A stretch of 64,000 bases of DNA from Lingula anatina (taxonomy: Eukaryota > Brachiopoda > Lingulata > Lingulida > Lingulidae). The translations under genes and the position numbers were made by a program. Below, in pieces: positions 1-13,600 of this stretch (positions are counted from its first letter, which is position 1; each line of letters starts with the position of its first letter). The stretch is taken from contig NW_019775407.1 of NCBI RefSeq assembly GCF_001039355.2, positions 218,171 to 282,170 on the forward strand. The letters run 5' to 3'. The notes under the pieces are model-generated. The model did no database searches. It saw only the letters and a list, made by a program, of their open reading frames with translations, and was not told the origin of the DNA.

Positions 1-24
1 CCCCCCCCCCCCCCCCCCCCCCCC
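1..24. repeat. Poly-C tract at the window edge
   Basis: 24 consecutive C. It could be a real homopolymer or a contig-edge artefact. Similar G or C runs recur in the window (8876-8892, 12839-12860, 55037-55057), so a genomic origin is possible. Confidence 0.9.
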
Positions 25-250
25 ATCGAAAAAAGCCAATACGTATTATGTATAAAACTGTATAGAGGTATTGGGACTGGTTACAGGTACAGATGTATTG
101 GTGACACCAAATATTCAAGTTGGCAACTTCAATCTCATGGAAATTTAGACTGAGCTTAATCAACTTGTATCTCCAAGTACTAGTATCTTACTGTATATCA
201 GATAGCCAAAGCAAGATTGGATATAGACTAAAAGGAATTTCATTTTCTAG

Positions 251-2332
251 GCGACAGACCAGCCAGATGTGTACGAGACTAGTGACCTTCCAGAAAGTGA
301 TCAGCCTCAGACAGAGGAACCAGTGAGTTAATTTTTCAGTCATACAATGTACCAAGTTCCATATTTCAGGCCTATAAACTTTTTTCTGGCACTTATAATA
401 ATATATATGTTTGGAATATATATCTGTAAGTACTGAAATATATTTGAATTTTGTGTTCACTTGGACTGCAACTGGATCATTATCAAGTGCATTTCATTTA
501 CTTACGTTAGGCTGATTTTACATGAAAGTGCTTCAAGGACTGTTTTAATGACAAAAGACCTTTCATATTCTGTTATAATCTGCTTTTATACATATATATA
601 TGCAACTGCTATATAAACACCATTTTGTTCTCAGCACATGTGCTTAGATCCAGGAGTTGGCACACAAAATGAGATCATATGGATATCACTTGGCATATGT
701 GCAGAAACGTAGTGCCCGATTGATTCTTTGTGTGCTGCATTTTGTGGTTTCACACATGATGTAATTAAGGCCACACTTAACACAACCAGTCACTCAACAC
801 AATCAGTGCCACATCTGATGCATTCATGGTCACTGCTAGCACTATCATAATTTCCTATTTACAGGAGGAGTTGGGCAGTGAGAGTGTTGAGAGGCTGGCA
901 TTGGACCCCAAAGAAGCTTATAAAAGATTTAAAGGGAAGGGCATTGATGCAGGGAGAGCAGGTGATTCTATACATTATAGTTTAAAGACATCTAAAAAAT
1001 GATGATAAAAAAAAGTGAGAATCAAGATAAGATAATCTGAAGATGGAATCTATTAAAAAACACATACCTCAGCTTTGACTTTTTTGATCAGTAATTAAAA
1101 AAATCTTTTGCTGGTCTGACATCAAAATATGAAGTGAGAATGATTTTTGCTTTGGTTTGGCTTCAGATTTTTCTGACCGTGTGAAGGTTCACAGGCACAC
1201 TGGGTATGATGCCACGGAATATGAACTGGTGAGTTTTTACACTTATGATGCTGCATGGTCTTATTGTACGTCAAAGAGAGAAACATAGATATTGTCATTC
1301 AAATGATTATTGTAATATCCCAAATTTTAGTTGAAAATGTATTATTATTATTATTATTATTTCAGCTGGGTGAGGGTGAGCAGGAGACCCCTCTGCAGAA
1401 ATATCAAAGACTCCAGGCAGAAGTGAAAGATTTGGCTGATGAGTTGAGTAAACTTAAGGTATGACTCATTTGGTTATTATCAGAGATAGTCTAAAACAGG
1501 TTGTCTGCACTGCATGATGTCATACGAGACTTGGGGAACATGCAAGAATCGGTATGAGATCGGGTTGAACTTTTTCGTAATACAGTCAAATTCTATGTGC
1601 TAGGAATGTCATATTAATAAACAAGGCAACATTGACATACAAAACATGGCGTATTGGTACTGTTGTGCAGTACACTATAATTTTATACAACCTAAATGTT
1701 TTCATTATCATTATGTGATAAAAAATACGATATCTGTAAAATTCAGAATTTTCCCATTCACAAGATTAATTCATTATACCCCCTTTACACTGGACGGCGT
1801 CCTTTCTGAGTCCTTTCTGCGACCATGAAATTTGGCATCGCTGTGGTCTTAATAAGGAGGCACGAGCATTAATTTTGTATCAGAATGAATGCTCAATGAT
1901 CGGCCAGTTGTCGGCACGTAAAATATTATAATTTTTAAACTCTCAAATGGGGCCGCACTGCTGGACGCAGAAAGGACGCCGTCCAGTGTAAAGGGGGCTT
2001 TACTGAATGTTTTCTCAACAGGACGTCTTTTAATCTCAGTAAATATAAAACAAGACAAGGCATGCTTTTCTATAACTTTCCACATTTCTTATCAGGCCAC
2101 CATCAAGGATGAGAATGCTGTGGATAAGATGTCCCCAGTAGAGCTGGCCAGGCAGGTGGAGTACCTTCAGAACCAGCTGACAGATCTGCATGTGGAGAAA
2201 ATCACAGGACAGGAGGCCCACCTCGACTTGGCTGATCCACTGGGAGCTTTACAGAGGTAATGTCTGGGCCTGGAGCAAAGCTCACGAAAGAAAAATAAAT
2301 CAATAAATATAGAAAATAAATTAATGGAATAA

Positions 2333-2375
<43 letters not shown>

Positions 2376-4763
2376 GAAGAAGTTGATCTTTTATGGCTAA
2401 TCATTACATGAGCGTCATCTCAATCTTTTTTTTCTGCAGGAAAATGTTTAAAACATGCCCTTCAGCTTTACAAGATCTAGAGTTAACACTTATGATCGAA
2501 CTGTTTTACAATATTATATACAGACACTGAAATGTCTACACATATGCCAGTTTTGAAATCAAGTCACTGCTTTCCAGACGTCTCCTGGAATCCCTGGAAA
2601 CATTCAAACACTCCAAACAAGATGCCAAGAGCCCCACCAAAGGCAAGCCAGCTGGAGATAAAGTGACGTATGAACTGTACTACAGGGCAGAGCAGGCCAA
2701 GTTCAGCGAGAGTGCTAGGGTAATTCATAATTCTGAATGTGTAGAGGTTAATAGAAGATGTACTTTGGCAAAGTACTCTCTGATGAAATTGATTACCAGG
2801 TTTCTTAATAAAGGGTACTCTCTGATGGAATTAATTATCAGGTTTCTTAATGAAGGATCATATAAAATATATTTTCATCTTTGCAAACGTTGCACATGAA
2901 AACTAAGGTACATTCTATTTAAATGTATAAGCAGTTCAATTAAGTGTTCAGATTTTTGAAAAAATTTCCTGTCTGAAAATGTTTCTGACTTGATTTTGGT
3001 GATTAATTTCATCAACAAGAAGATCAGTTGAATTTAATACGTATTCAAATGTTGATAAAATTCCCTGTTTCAAAATGTTTCCTTATCATAGTGCCTAATT
3101 TTATCCACAAGAACTGTTTAACTTTACAGCTGGCTGCCCTGGAGCAGAGGTTGGAGAGGATGGAAGCTGTTATAGGACAACAGCCAGAAAAACTGGTATG
3201 AATAAAAATCTTTTATTTATTTTGCATAAGAGACTATATTTTAACAACAACAACAAACAATAATTAAATAAAATAAAAATAATAAAATAAGTAAATAAAA
3301 AACGATAATAAATAAACTAAAATAATTATTTAACAAACATTTATAATTTTATGATTTTGTGCTTTGACACTACTGTATATGCCCAGAGAAATGGACTTTA
3401 TCTAATTCAGTTGTCTGTCAGAAAAGAACTTTATCTCATTCAGCTGAGCAGTGTTATGCACTAAGAATAAAGCTGTATAATTTTCTCCAATCAATATTTG
3501 CGTAGTATTTGAAATTTATAAAAGAGGAATGATGCACACTTGTAGAAATGTTTATTTTGTTTATATATTTCAATTTCTTACACAAAATAACTGTCAGTAG
3601 TTCATTGTTTCACTTTCACTCCACCTCATGTTCCCTTTACTTTCACTTTCAGTCTGTTCTTACTGCTGGACTTGCCAACAAGAGTCTTATGGTGAGTTAC
3701 TAACCCAAACACTTGTTATGCAAATTATCAATTTGTAATTGATCATGAATAAATATATCACAGCCACCTTAAAAAAGAACATATTTCTTGGAAAAAGTTC
3801 AAATCGTAATGACATTAAATCCACCTTTACCCTAAAAAACCAGGAAGGAAAAGGTGAAAATGTCTATTTATTTTTGTTAAAACTTAATTTGAATTGGGTG
3901 AATGTATTGCATGGTTGATGATTTAAGGGGAGGAGGCTAATAATATATATATATAAATGAAATCAACATAACTTCCCTCTCTTTTCCCAGGGTGCTGTTA
4001 CAGATCTGACTGCCAAATCTAATGTCATGGATCCAGATCAGCTCAGTGCCATTGATGCCCGGTTACATGGACTCCTTTCTAAGTTAAACCAAGTTTCTGA
4101 GAAAAAGGCTGCTATCAGTGATGAAAAACTAGCCAAGGTAAAGCACAGTGTTGTACAGTGTGAAATAGTTCAGAAGGGTAGTGTGTTGGATGGTTCATAC
4201 ATGTAGAAAAAACGTCCTTTTTTGCTTAAAGTTTAGTAAGCTGAAATTTTTTTATGAATTGTTAAAAAAAATAGAAAAAAGGGTTTAGGAGAGGAATAAT
4301 TTTTTCAGCAAATACGGTTTCTGTGACTTATTTAGTCATCCAACTCTAGTCAGCAAAACATCAGTTACTAGGATTACAAGCTACCTGGGGAATATTTTGG
4401 CAAGATATTCACAGAACCAAATATTTCTCTGACTATATCTAACATTTTGTTGGAGAGTACCTATGTAGAAAATTTGAAAAAAAAAAGAGTCATCACCCAG
4501 CTGACCCCTCTGATTTAGTTACCATGATGCAAATAGTAAATATTATAGACATATAAAATCTGTTATTTCAGATCAGTGAACTATATGATATAGTGAAGAG
4601 ATGGGATGAGATAGCACTAGCACTGCCACACTTAGTAGACAGAGTGGCCGGTCTGAAGGAACTACATCAACAAGGTATGATGTTGTAGTAAAACAGAGGC
4701 AGGAGGAAATGAGCACAAATCTTATGAATCTTTATATTTGTTTGGTGAAAACCTCGCTCTCCC

Positions 4764-4807
<44 letters not shown>

Positions 4808-5695
4808 TCTACCTGAAATGTAAACACTTATAACATATAATTTGTTAACAGTGTCAGCACATTATTCACCCAGTTTTTTCAGTTCAGTGTCTTTGTCAAA
4901 CTGATGAATATCAGAATTTGACTTAAGTTCATGCTAGAAATGTACACGGTATGACGTTATTATCACAGATAATACACATATATTTTCACAAATAAGTTTT
5001 ATTTGTTCCTATAGTTACTATGTTTTAGTGGATAATTATAGTTATACAGATATACCCTAAATAGAAACAGACAAGTATTTTGTATTTTGGTATGAAATAT
5101 TTTGTGAAACCTGATGCAGAATTTGAATGGTGGTCATCCGCAGTAAATTATTTTTGTGCTTGCTATTCCAGCCCTGCAGTTTAGCGCAGCCATAACTCAT
5201 TTAGATACTTCCCAGCAGCAAGTGGCGGCAAACTTGACAGCTCATTCTGATATGGTGAAACAGGTAGGTGGAGCTCATCTTCACTAGTTGAATGGTTACT
5301 CTAACCAGTTATTTGTTAGCATTATGTTCAATTATAAATAGCAAATTGCAAATAAAACCACAATGTGGTTAAAAAGATGGTTAGATTTATTTTTGAACCC
5401 GAGGTTCATATGCCTGTGTGATTATTTTTAAATAATCAGTGACATATTATTAAATATGTCACTGATTATTTGCAGGCAATGGAAAAAACTAATGAAATTT
5501 GATCTGAAAATGGTTAAATTAAAATTTCAGCTACTTTACAAGTTTAAAGGTTGAGACATTATTCTAATTGCACATCATTATTAAAATTTTTGTCCCTCTT
5601 CATTTCAGCTTCAAAGTAACTTTGAGAAGAACATGAAAGTAATCAAAAGTAACATAGAAAGTATGGACCAGAGACTAAAGGCTTTAAAGAAATAA
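251..5695 (+). CDS. DCTN2: Dynactin subunit 2 (dynamitin, p50), 5'-partial
   Basis: This is the p50 subunit of dynactin, the cytoplasmic cofactor that links dynein to cargo; dynamitin forms the shoulder that joins the sidearm to the Arp1 filament. Twelve GT-AG exons join in frame: 251-322, 865-961, 1167-1228, 1366-1458, 2096-2256, 2578-2719, 3130-3195, 3653-3691, 3991-4137, 4572-4674, 5172-5263 and 5609-5695 (TAA), giving 386 residues. Family signatures seen are DVYETSDLPE at the start, a DFSDRV..TGY..EYELLGEG block, ETPLQKYQRL, VTYELYYRAEQAKFS, and a C-terminal helix ending in MDQRLKALKK. Human DCTN2 has 401 residues, so only the first coding exon (about 18-20 residues, the conserved N-terminal peptide) is missing to the left. 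The 3653-3691 exon encodes only 13 residues. An internal MITE (1777-1999) lies in the intron after 1458. No frame break was seen. Confidence 0.95.
1777..1999. mobile_element. MITE with about 30-bp inverted repeats and TTA target duplication
   Basis: The 223-bp element has terminal inverted repeats beginning CCCCCTTTACACTGGACGGC on the left (1779 onward). The matching reverse complement ends at 1997. TTA flanks both sides (1774-1776 and 2000-2002). There is no coding capacity. It lies in a DCTN2 intron. The 3-bp TTA duplication fits PIF/Harbinger-type non-autonomous elements; the family assignment is inferred. Confidence 0.8.
2331..2375. repeat. (AAAT)n microsatellite
   Basis: Tandem AAAT units in a DCTN2 intron. 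Confidence 0.95.
4769..4798. repeat. (CT)n microsatellite
   Basis: Pure CT dinucleotide run in a DCTN2 intron, followed by a short CA run. Confidence 0.95.
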
Positions 5696-6592
5696 CAGTT
5701 TTCCTGTGCTATGGAGAGATGGTGTTCACTTTCCTTGGGACATTATCGTTCACTGTCATTGCTATTTACCTTGTATTTAATGCCAGTACCATGGATTAAT
5801 ACAAAAGTTCAGCAGCAGCTGCAATGATTTCATTTTTCTTTGTTTTTGTCCAGTATAACATGCAGTGACTGGTAGTGACAACATAACAGTCAATATCTAG
5901 ATTTCATTCACTCCTGATATGTGTTGTCAGCAACTGTTATAATTATCAGATAAATGCATGAATCAGAATGTGCATTTAGACATAACCTGTATCTGATTAG
6001 GTTTTTAAATGTGAACACTTACAGTTGTTGTGATAGATTTGTATTTATTTATTTATTTTTACAAGTTGACTCCCTGTGTCCTAAAAAGCTTTCACTTGTT
6101 GGGAGGAGTGAATCCATTTTAATAATTTCCAACACGAGGCACAATATTTAATGAAATATTTGTTGAATTTCTACTTTGGTTTAATTAATATTGTGACTCT
6201 TAAGAAGGGATTCCAATCTATACTTAAAATGCTAGCAATTAAAAGTATCCTGACTGTTGCTGGATCAACCAATGATTTATGAGAAGGAAAAAATTTGATT
6301 TTTCCTTAAGGAAAATTCTATTTGGCAAGGATTTAACATTTACCTTAAAGGAAGATGGATTCCAAACTCCTCAACTTACATGGGGCTTAGCCTTCACACA
6401 CTCAACAATATAACAGTTAATAATAGTCATGGTGTCAAAGTACGCTTAATTTGTTATTTATTGAATTAGCATTAAGCTTTGAATGCTGATGTTGTAAGAT
6501 GATAATGGGCTGTAACTTCAGTAGGCAGAAGTTGAACAAGTTCTATATTTATGTTCTAGATATAAAAAGTCTTAACTTTCTGGATTATAGGT

Positions 6593-6598
6593 AATAAA
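6593..6598 (+). promoter_or_regulatory. Candidate poly(A) signal of DCTN2
   Basis: AATAAA about 900 bp after the DCTN2 stop; a second AATAAA-containing stretch lies near 6669. The interval 5696-6700 is read as 3' UTR. From 6700 to 7100 I see only AT-rich spacer. Confidence 0.5.
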
Positions 6599-7153
6599 AT
6601 GTATTTGAAGTAGAGTTAACTGTGGTGTATAATAACTTGTATAGCTGTCTACAAGTGCATGCTAAAAAAATAAAATATGCACAGATGGAATTGTCTCTTG
6701 TTTGTGTTCACTTTCTAATGCATTGAAATTCCCCAGGCTAATATAACCAAGAAAAATGGGCTTGAGTTTTGAAGTGAGCTTTGTCAAAAAGTCATTTTTT
6801 TTTCATCAAGGAAGCTGGCAATTTTCAATGAAATCGTCCAAAAATTAAAAGAATTATTAACAATATTAAATAGGTTATGTCTGAAAATAATTATTAAGAT
6901 TTTGGGAAAATATAACATTTGCCAAAAAAAAAAAGGGCTAAAGCTCGATCGTTGTTCGTCTTTTATACTTTACATTGATAACTTTTTACGTCTCTTGTAG
7001 AGACTTTTTCTTTAAAATCATATTTCTTATGAGGTCATTTGAATAAAAAGTCTGAAACTACATTATAATCTAAACTGTGATAAATCAGGGAATTATATCG
7101 TAGACGTTTCCCAGCACAGTGGGACCTGATTACCTGATGGGGGAATTCCCAAA

Positions 7154-7257
7154 TGACGTCACGCTTGTAAGTCGTAACGCATGCGCATTTATAAAAGAGC
7201 AGAAGGAGCTTGTCTGACTTCATTTACAAAAGAGCAGAAGAAGCTTGTCTGACTTCG
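7154..7257 (+). promoter_or_regulatory. Candidate BBS12 promoter: CRE, NRF1-like site, TATA-like box and tandem repeat
   Basis: TGACGTCA (7154-7161) is a perfect cAMP-response element. CGCATGCGCA (7078+100, i.e. 7178-7187) matches the core of the NRF1 palindrome, and TTTATAAAAG follows at 7188-7197. A segment of roughly 35 bp containing AGAGCAGAAGGAGCTTGTCT is then duplicated in tandem (about 7192-7257). The cluster is about 400-500 bp upstream of the BBS12 ATG, which suits a promoter and 5' UTR. No RFX X-box was recognised here, although ciliary genes often have one. Confidence 0.5.
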
Positions 7258-7439
7258 CCCTGGAAACATATCTATCTAGAAGGTAGGTGGCGAAATAAAA
7301 GATATATTTTAATAACTTATTAATGAGAATTTTACTGAAAGTTGCCCACTGTCTCCCCTCTGTCCCTCTATCTCTCACTCTCTCCAACGGCCTCTCTCTC
7401 TCCAGCCCTCTCCCCCGGCTGCTCTCTCTCTCTTTCTGA

Positions 7440-7443
<4 letters not shown>

Positions 7444-7488
<45 letters not shown>
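7444..7488. repeat. (CT)n microsatellite
   Basis: CT run within a larger pyrimidine-rich tract (about 7350-7490) between the candidate promoter and the BBS12 start codon. Reading frames through it are low-complexity and not credible genes. Confidence 0.95.
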
Positions 7489-7492
<4 letters not shown>

Positions 7493-7661
7493 CATTTCTA
7501 TTGGAGCGTGTATGGGATACCACAGATTGATGTAAAAGCTGCACACACTAAACATTGATGTCTATAATTTCCCTTTTGTCTCTAGAGAGCTTACACATCG
7601 ACTTCAATGCTGTTCATCGTTAAAGTTAAACTGCCACTGCCGCTGTCGCAAACCAACAAAA

Positions 7662-10600
7662 ATGTCTGGCGCTGGCTGCGTGGTGGGTGGACGAGAGATG
7701 TCATCCCTCAGCGTGGCATGTTACATTGGTAAGTGCATAGAAAATGTGTGTTGGAACTTGTTTTGTTTCTGCTAATATCTTGTATCGGTTTGAATAGTGC
7801 AACAACAATTTGAATACTAGAAGGTTCAGCTGCATACAGTACTGTACAGCTGCATACAATGAAATACACTATTTGAATAAAGTAATGTCACTGGCATGAC
7901 CAGTTGTGATATAAATGAATAAAATCACTAAAAATTTTACAGTAAACTAAGAATTGATTTTTTGTGTCATTATATGTTGTATTTTAAAACTGATGCATTA
8001 TGCAAAATTTCTTTCCTTCTAAAGGTTCTAAAATTGAATCCTTGCTTGGAAATAGCATCAGGTGAGTACACATAATTCATTTGTTGGTCAAAATGTGTAG
8101 GCCTTTTATAAAGCATCAAATCCCTGTAAAACCATTGAATGTTGTTTTCTTTTCCGTCCTTTTGTATTCATACCCAGTATGTGCTTGTGTAAATGTTACT
8201 GCATTTTTTTTTATAAAACTGCATATGCACATATGCAAGAAGAAATGTAATTAGGCACTGACATAAAAATGGACTGTAATTTACTTATATCAAAATTTTG
8301 AAATTTTTTAAATATTTTTATGCTGGACAGCGTAAAGTGCATGGTTGAGGATGAGAGAAGTGTTTTTGCTAGCTGTGCTGCTGAAATTTTGGAAAACTTA
8401 GAAGTAAATGTAAGTTACAAGTATATTTTGCAAGGTTAATAATTAATGCAGGTTTATTTTACAGTAAGAAAGTGATACTTTTGTACTACTAAATTTTGAA
8501 TGGCTGATGTTAAATAAAGTGGAAAATTTCTTCCTTCTTTTTCACTTGGGTGCTGGTAATAGAATATTCTGTCAGTATAATGAACATGATCTTAGAAGCA
8601 TTTATTTTGGCAGGACACAAGCACATGCATATCTTTTGTTTCTTATAATTTTTATGACATGAATTAACAACTCTTTTCTGTAATTATTTTTTTGTCTTAG
8701 CACCCTGCATATCACATCATCAATGATGCCTGCCAGAACCACCACAAGACATATGGTTGTTGCTGTAAGACCCTGCTAGTTATGATAAAACTATGGGCTG
8801 AGTCAGCACAGGAGCTGCTGGAACAGGTGAGATGTTTTTTATATTGTTTTAAACTTTTACGCGTTAAACACATGAGGGGGGGGGGGGGGGGGCAGAAGAT
8901 GCAAGTCTGTATTGCTGTATAGTTTAACCCCATTTCACATTAAATTCATTGCCTAAGCATATTAGTTATGAATAGGGGTTACACAAGTTTTGCTAATGCT
9001 TGACAGTTATTCATAAATGCCAATTTACCACTTGCACCTAGTACATGCAGTAATTTAAATAATAGTAAAGATATGCCTGCACTTTCATCTTTGATCAAAG
9101 TTACTCATGTGTTTTATGCTCACATCTTATTTCAGGGTGTTCCCATCCAAGCTATAGTCTCAGGATTTCAGGAAGGCCTAGAAGCCTGTATCAGTAGTCT
9201 GCAGCCAGTGTGTATCAATGTCAGTCATTCTCACCCTCTGGAAATAGACACCATGATAGCCAACACAGTGGATAATCCTGCAGGACAGAAACAGTGTGTT
9301 TCAGCAAGTATCAAAGATAAAGCAGCATGGGAGAAAGATGGACATTTGTGTAGTCTGAAAGAATGTAATGCAGTGAAAAGAGAAGGGATTTCTGTTTGTT
9401 CCCAGGAAAACGTCTTGGTAGAAAAAGCTGAGCTCCCAGAAAAATGTGAGCATGTGAATGGTTTAACAAACTGTGGAATATTGTCTGGTAATAGTGCTGA
9501 GAATAACACAGGAACAAACCAAAGTGGTCAGTCAGCAAATACGCTGATAGTTGATGACCATTTTACATGCAAAGTTGACAGAGAGGATGGCCATTTGACC
9601 AACAAAGTGGACAGGGGTACAGTGGACCAAGATGACCCCAATGACATCAGCTGGTATTTTGCTGATGGTCAAGTACCTGCACCCCCTTCAATTGACCAGG
9701 AGACCCTGGACTTACTGGACAGGTCATCAAGACTACTGACCTCCATGGTACTGCCTGGTCAGAATATTGAAAATGGCCGAAATAGACTGGAGAACTGTTC
9801 AGTGTTTGAGAATCCTGTTCCTACAAACTTTGATGCCTTTGACCATTTTGCCTCATCTGATGTAAATGTTTATTCTCATTGTCAGAGTAAGCCTGTTGAG
9901 GTTCCTGGTGATGTTAATTACTCATCATATGAAGGTCATGTGGCTGACACTGAATGTCAAGGTCATTTAACGGACAGTGATGATGAATTTGACAGTTGTT
10001 TTGATGAAATCCAATACAAGACAAAAACGGAACCTTTATTGAATGGGAGGACTGGAAAGACCCATTTTGAAGAAAAGAAAATCCATTTGAAAAACAAGAC
10101 AAGTGTGTTAGATAAGAGAGAGATGAATGAAACAATATGCCCCAGTCCCATTGCAGACAGCACAACAAACCAGACAAAAACCTGTGTGGATGTGTTAGGT
10201 GAGACAGTTCTGGGTGAGACAGTGTGTTCTAGATCCATTGTGGATAGCTTAGCATTACAGTCAAATAGTGAAACAAACACTGTGACAAGGCAATCTCAAA
10301 GAAAGCTTAGTGATATCAACTCAGGGATAACTTTTGAATCAGGTCCTAAACAGGTGAAGACACTGAATGCAGTGAAAATACGAAACAGACACATGACAAG
10401 GCAGACGTAAGGGATTTATTTGATGCTAAAATTAAAGAAAAATTATCCTTTAAACCAAAACATGTCTTCAACAGTAGCAGGCATTATAAGACTTCAGAAA
10501 CTGCAGCAGAATTCAGCACGACGATGTTACAATCAGCAATGCAGCAATCAGCAAAGATATCAAAACTTGGCTTTAGCAGCAGACATTTATCTGGGCTTGA

Positions 10601-13600
10601 ATCAAATACAACAACACAACAAATCAAAAATGTTCCTGAAAAGAAGGTAGATTGTGAAAGTGAAAGCACAATAAGCATTGGCATAATTAATGCAAGTTCG
10701 GCTAATAAAAATGAATCTCATATTGACTCAGGAAATGGCTTTTATCCAAAAGTTAGTCTAAACTTGAAAAATGAATCTGGTGGCACCAGTGATTCCAAGA
10801 GTACAGAAATAACTATGAAATTAGGCACAAATTCAAATAACGAAAGTGAAACAAACAAAAATGAAAGTAAAAGTGCAAAGTGGACACTGACTCTTGAACA
10901 ATTGGCTGAATGTTTAAGCCATGGTGCTGTGGATGGAATGAGGCAGGCAGCAGCAGTAGTTGATCATCAGATGAAGATTCTGTTCATGAAAGGAGCAGAG
11001 GCAGGAAGGTAATGACTGGCATGTTGTTCTAATATGTGTGATATGTACAAAAATGAAGTGAATACTGTAACAGTGGACACTGCATTATAAAACAGTGATG
11101 TTATCTGAATTTTTTTTGGTTTTTTGAAATATGCTAATTTTTTTTGAAATGTGCAAAATTTCAAGTTTGGCAATATTTTTCAACAAATATAAGAAGAAAA
11201 AAAAAACTTTCACAGGAAGTGTTTAAATTTTTAGGCAACAAATTACACATAAATTGCATATGATCAGGGTAGACATTGCTTCAGATGCATTATTATATTT
11301 GTAGAGACAAATGTGAATTTTTTCTTACATTAAATATATCTAATCTTAATTGAATATTTGCAAGTATAAAAACAATGTTATTGTGTGCATCATATACATA
11401 CAATGTCATTTCATTTATAATTGCAGCATTCAGCTAGACCAGGTTCATACTTGTGCACTGGAAGGACCTCTTGCTTCTAATTCATGTGTAGTTGAAGGAC
11501 TGGTTGTCATGGCAACAACTGATAGCATGCCACTTGTGGTTGAAACCCAACAAGAAGGAAAGAGAACACTGGTTAGTAAAATAGTTTCTTTGCTTTCAGG
11601 GTGATAGGAAAACAACAATATAGTAATTGCATCTATCCCCCCCATAAAAATATAATAATGATAATTAAATTAAATGGGGGGGGGGGGGACTTTTGTGCCT
11701 TTTGGATTTGCCAAAGAACTGTAAAATTCACATGTATAAACATTCCTGTAGTTCATCCTTTTTGAAGCAGTCACACTTTACCTTCCACATAATATCAAAT
11801 TCTTGTTTGTAAATTCCTATTTATAAAAATGATTACCTAGCACTCCCATACTGTACCTGTCACACCTAATTCACAGATCTTTTAATTGATGAACAGCTTA
11901 TCCAGGGAGATGTGACACCCTCCTACAGACAGCGTGGCTTCAAGGAGTCTGTGATAGCAAAGTCTGTACTGTCTACACAGGAATATATGACATCAGGGGA
12001 GAAAGATGATAACTGGCTGAGAGAAGTTAAGGATTTACTTACTCAGGTTTGTTCTAAACAAAAAATTGAAGATCTGTCAATGGAAAAAAAAACTTAGTCA
12101 GTTGCTTAATTACTTTCGCCTTCTTTAGTCTGTAGTGGTAGTGTGAGATGTGCTAATTTTCTCAATATCATATAATTTATCATTTTTTGTGATAGTGTGT
12201 TTGAGATAATTTTGTAAAAGGTGTCTATCAAACTTTGTTATATTTAAAAATTTATGCTGCTTACTTTCTACCAACTATAAGTCTATACCCTAAAGTACTA
12301 CGTTACCACATTTTTGGAAATGCACTTGGTGTTTAAAACCTTATGTGTGTGTATGACTGTTTTCTACCAATTATAAGCCAATACTCTAAAGTTACCACAT
12401 TTTTTATATGAATGTTTACATTTCCAGCTTGGTATTCAGCTGTTACTGGTCCAGGGAGCTGTATCTGAGTCCGTACAGAACTGGTGTGGCACACATGACA
12501 TCATAGTCCTGAGTCATGTCCCATATAGGGTGCTTGCGGCCATCATGTCCAGTGCTGAGGTGGACCAACTGACCCATCTGCTGCTGGGAACACAGGTGAG
12601 ATTTTATTTAAATAAATTATCTGATATGTTGTAATCATTCATTAAAAAGTTCAGTTTATTTGTGTGTTAATATAGTCACAATTTTTTAGTTTCCCCACTT
12701 GAAATAGAGCATATATACTGCTATTGGATAGATCATTCCCCTGCATATTTTTAAAAACAGAATTAAAATTGTTAATTTTACACCTTTTAAATGTTGAATA
12801 TGTATTTATGTGCCATAGGTAGATTGGAGTTGGGAGTTGGGGGGGGGGGGGGGAGGGGGGTGCACACATGGAACATTTCTTTCTCCTTAAGTTCCACACA
12901 CTGTAGTGAGGTCCTAGATTTGTCAGATGGCGTATTTGTTTCCAATGGCATAGATGTTAACATGGCAGTTAATTATGTCCGCTGTAATAATAGTGTAATA
13001 TGTTTTTTTCTAAGAATTCACATTGTGTTAAAAGTCATCATCAGTTTGTGTAATGATGATATCATTTCTAGGATCATGTGGTACATGGTGTCACAGTTGC
13101 TCCATGGTCAGAAGACTGGTTATACAGAGTGACCACTGGTCTGGTTGAACAGCATGTGGTGGTCAAACACAGTGGACTCAGCCAGGTAATATTTTTATAT
13201 TTAGTTTTAGGCAATTTTAAATTTTGTCACATCTAGACTTGTCTACCTGTATATACCTAGTTAGGCATTTCTATAATAATTTTCTTTTGAGATTAGATTT
13301 GTTTTTGAAGCAAAATTTTAAAAGATGGTTTCATTTAAATTGACTCATCTACCACAACTATTGATATTTTATGTAATATGCTTTAAATGTTCACACCCAG
13401 CACATTGAGAAGGTTCTAATACTATACTATTCTTAGTTAACTCTCTCATAACTTCCTCTCTTACCATGACCCATTCATCTCCACATTGCAGACTGCCATA
13501 CTGTGTCACCCAGCAGGCTCTGTGGTCCACCTGGCTGAGGAACAGTTCTGGCACTGTCTCCGCAGGCTGGCCTCTGTTGTACAGAGTGGGTTAGTGTTAC

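Noticed and set aside
7220-7555. Open frames rich in RE/SL repeats
   Set aside because: They are translations of a CT microsatellite.
11503-11516. RFX-like motif GTTGTCATGGCAAC in BBS12
   Set aside because: It lies in a coding exon where the codons (VVMAT) explain the sequence, so regulatory meaning is doubtful.
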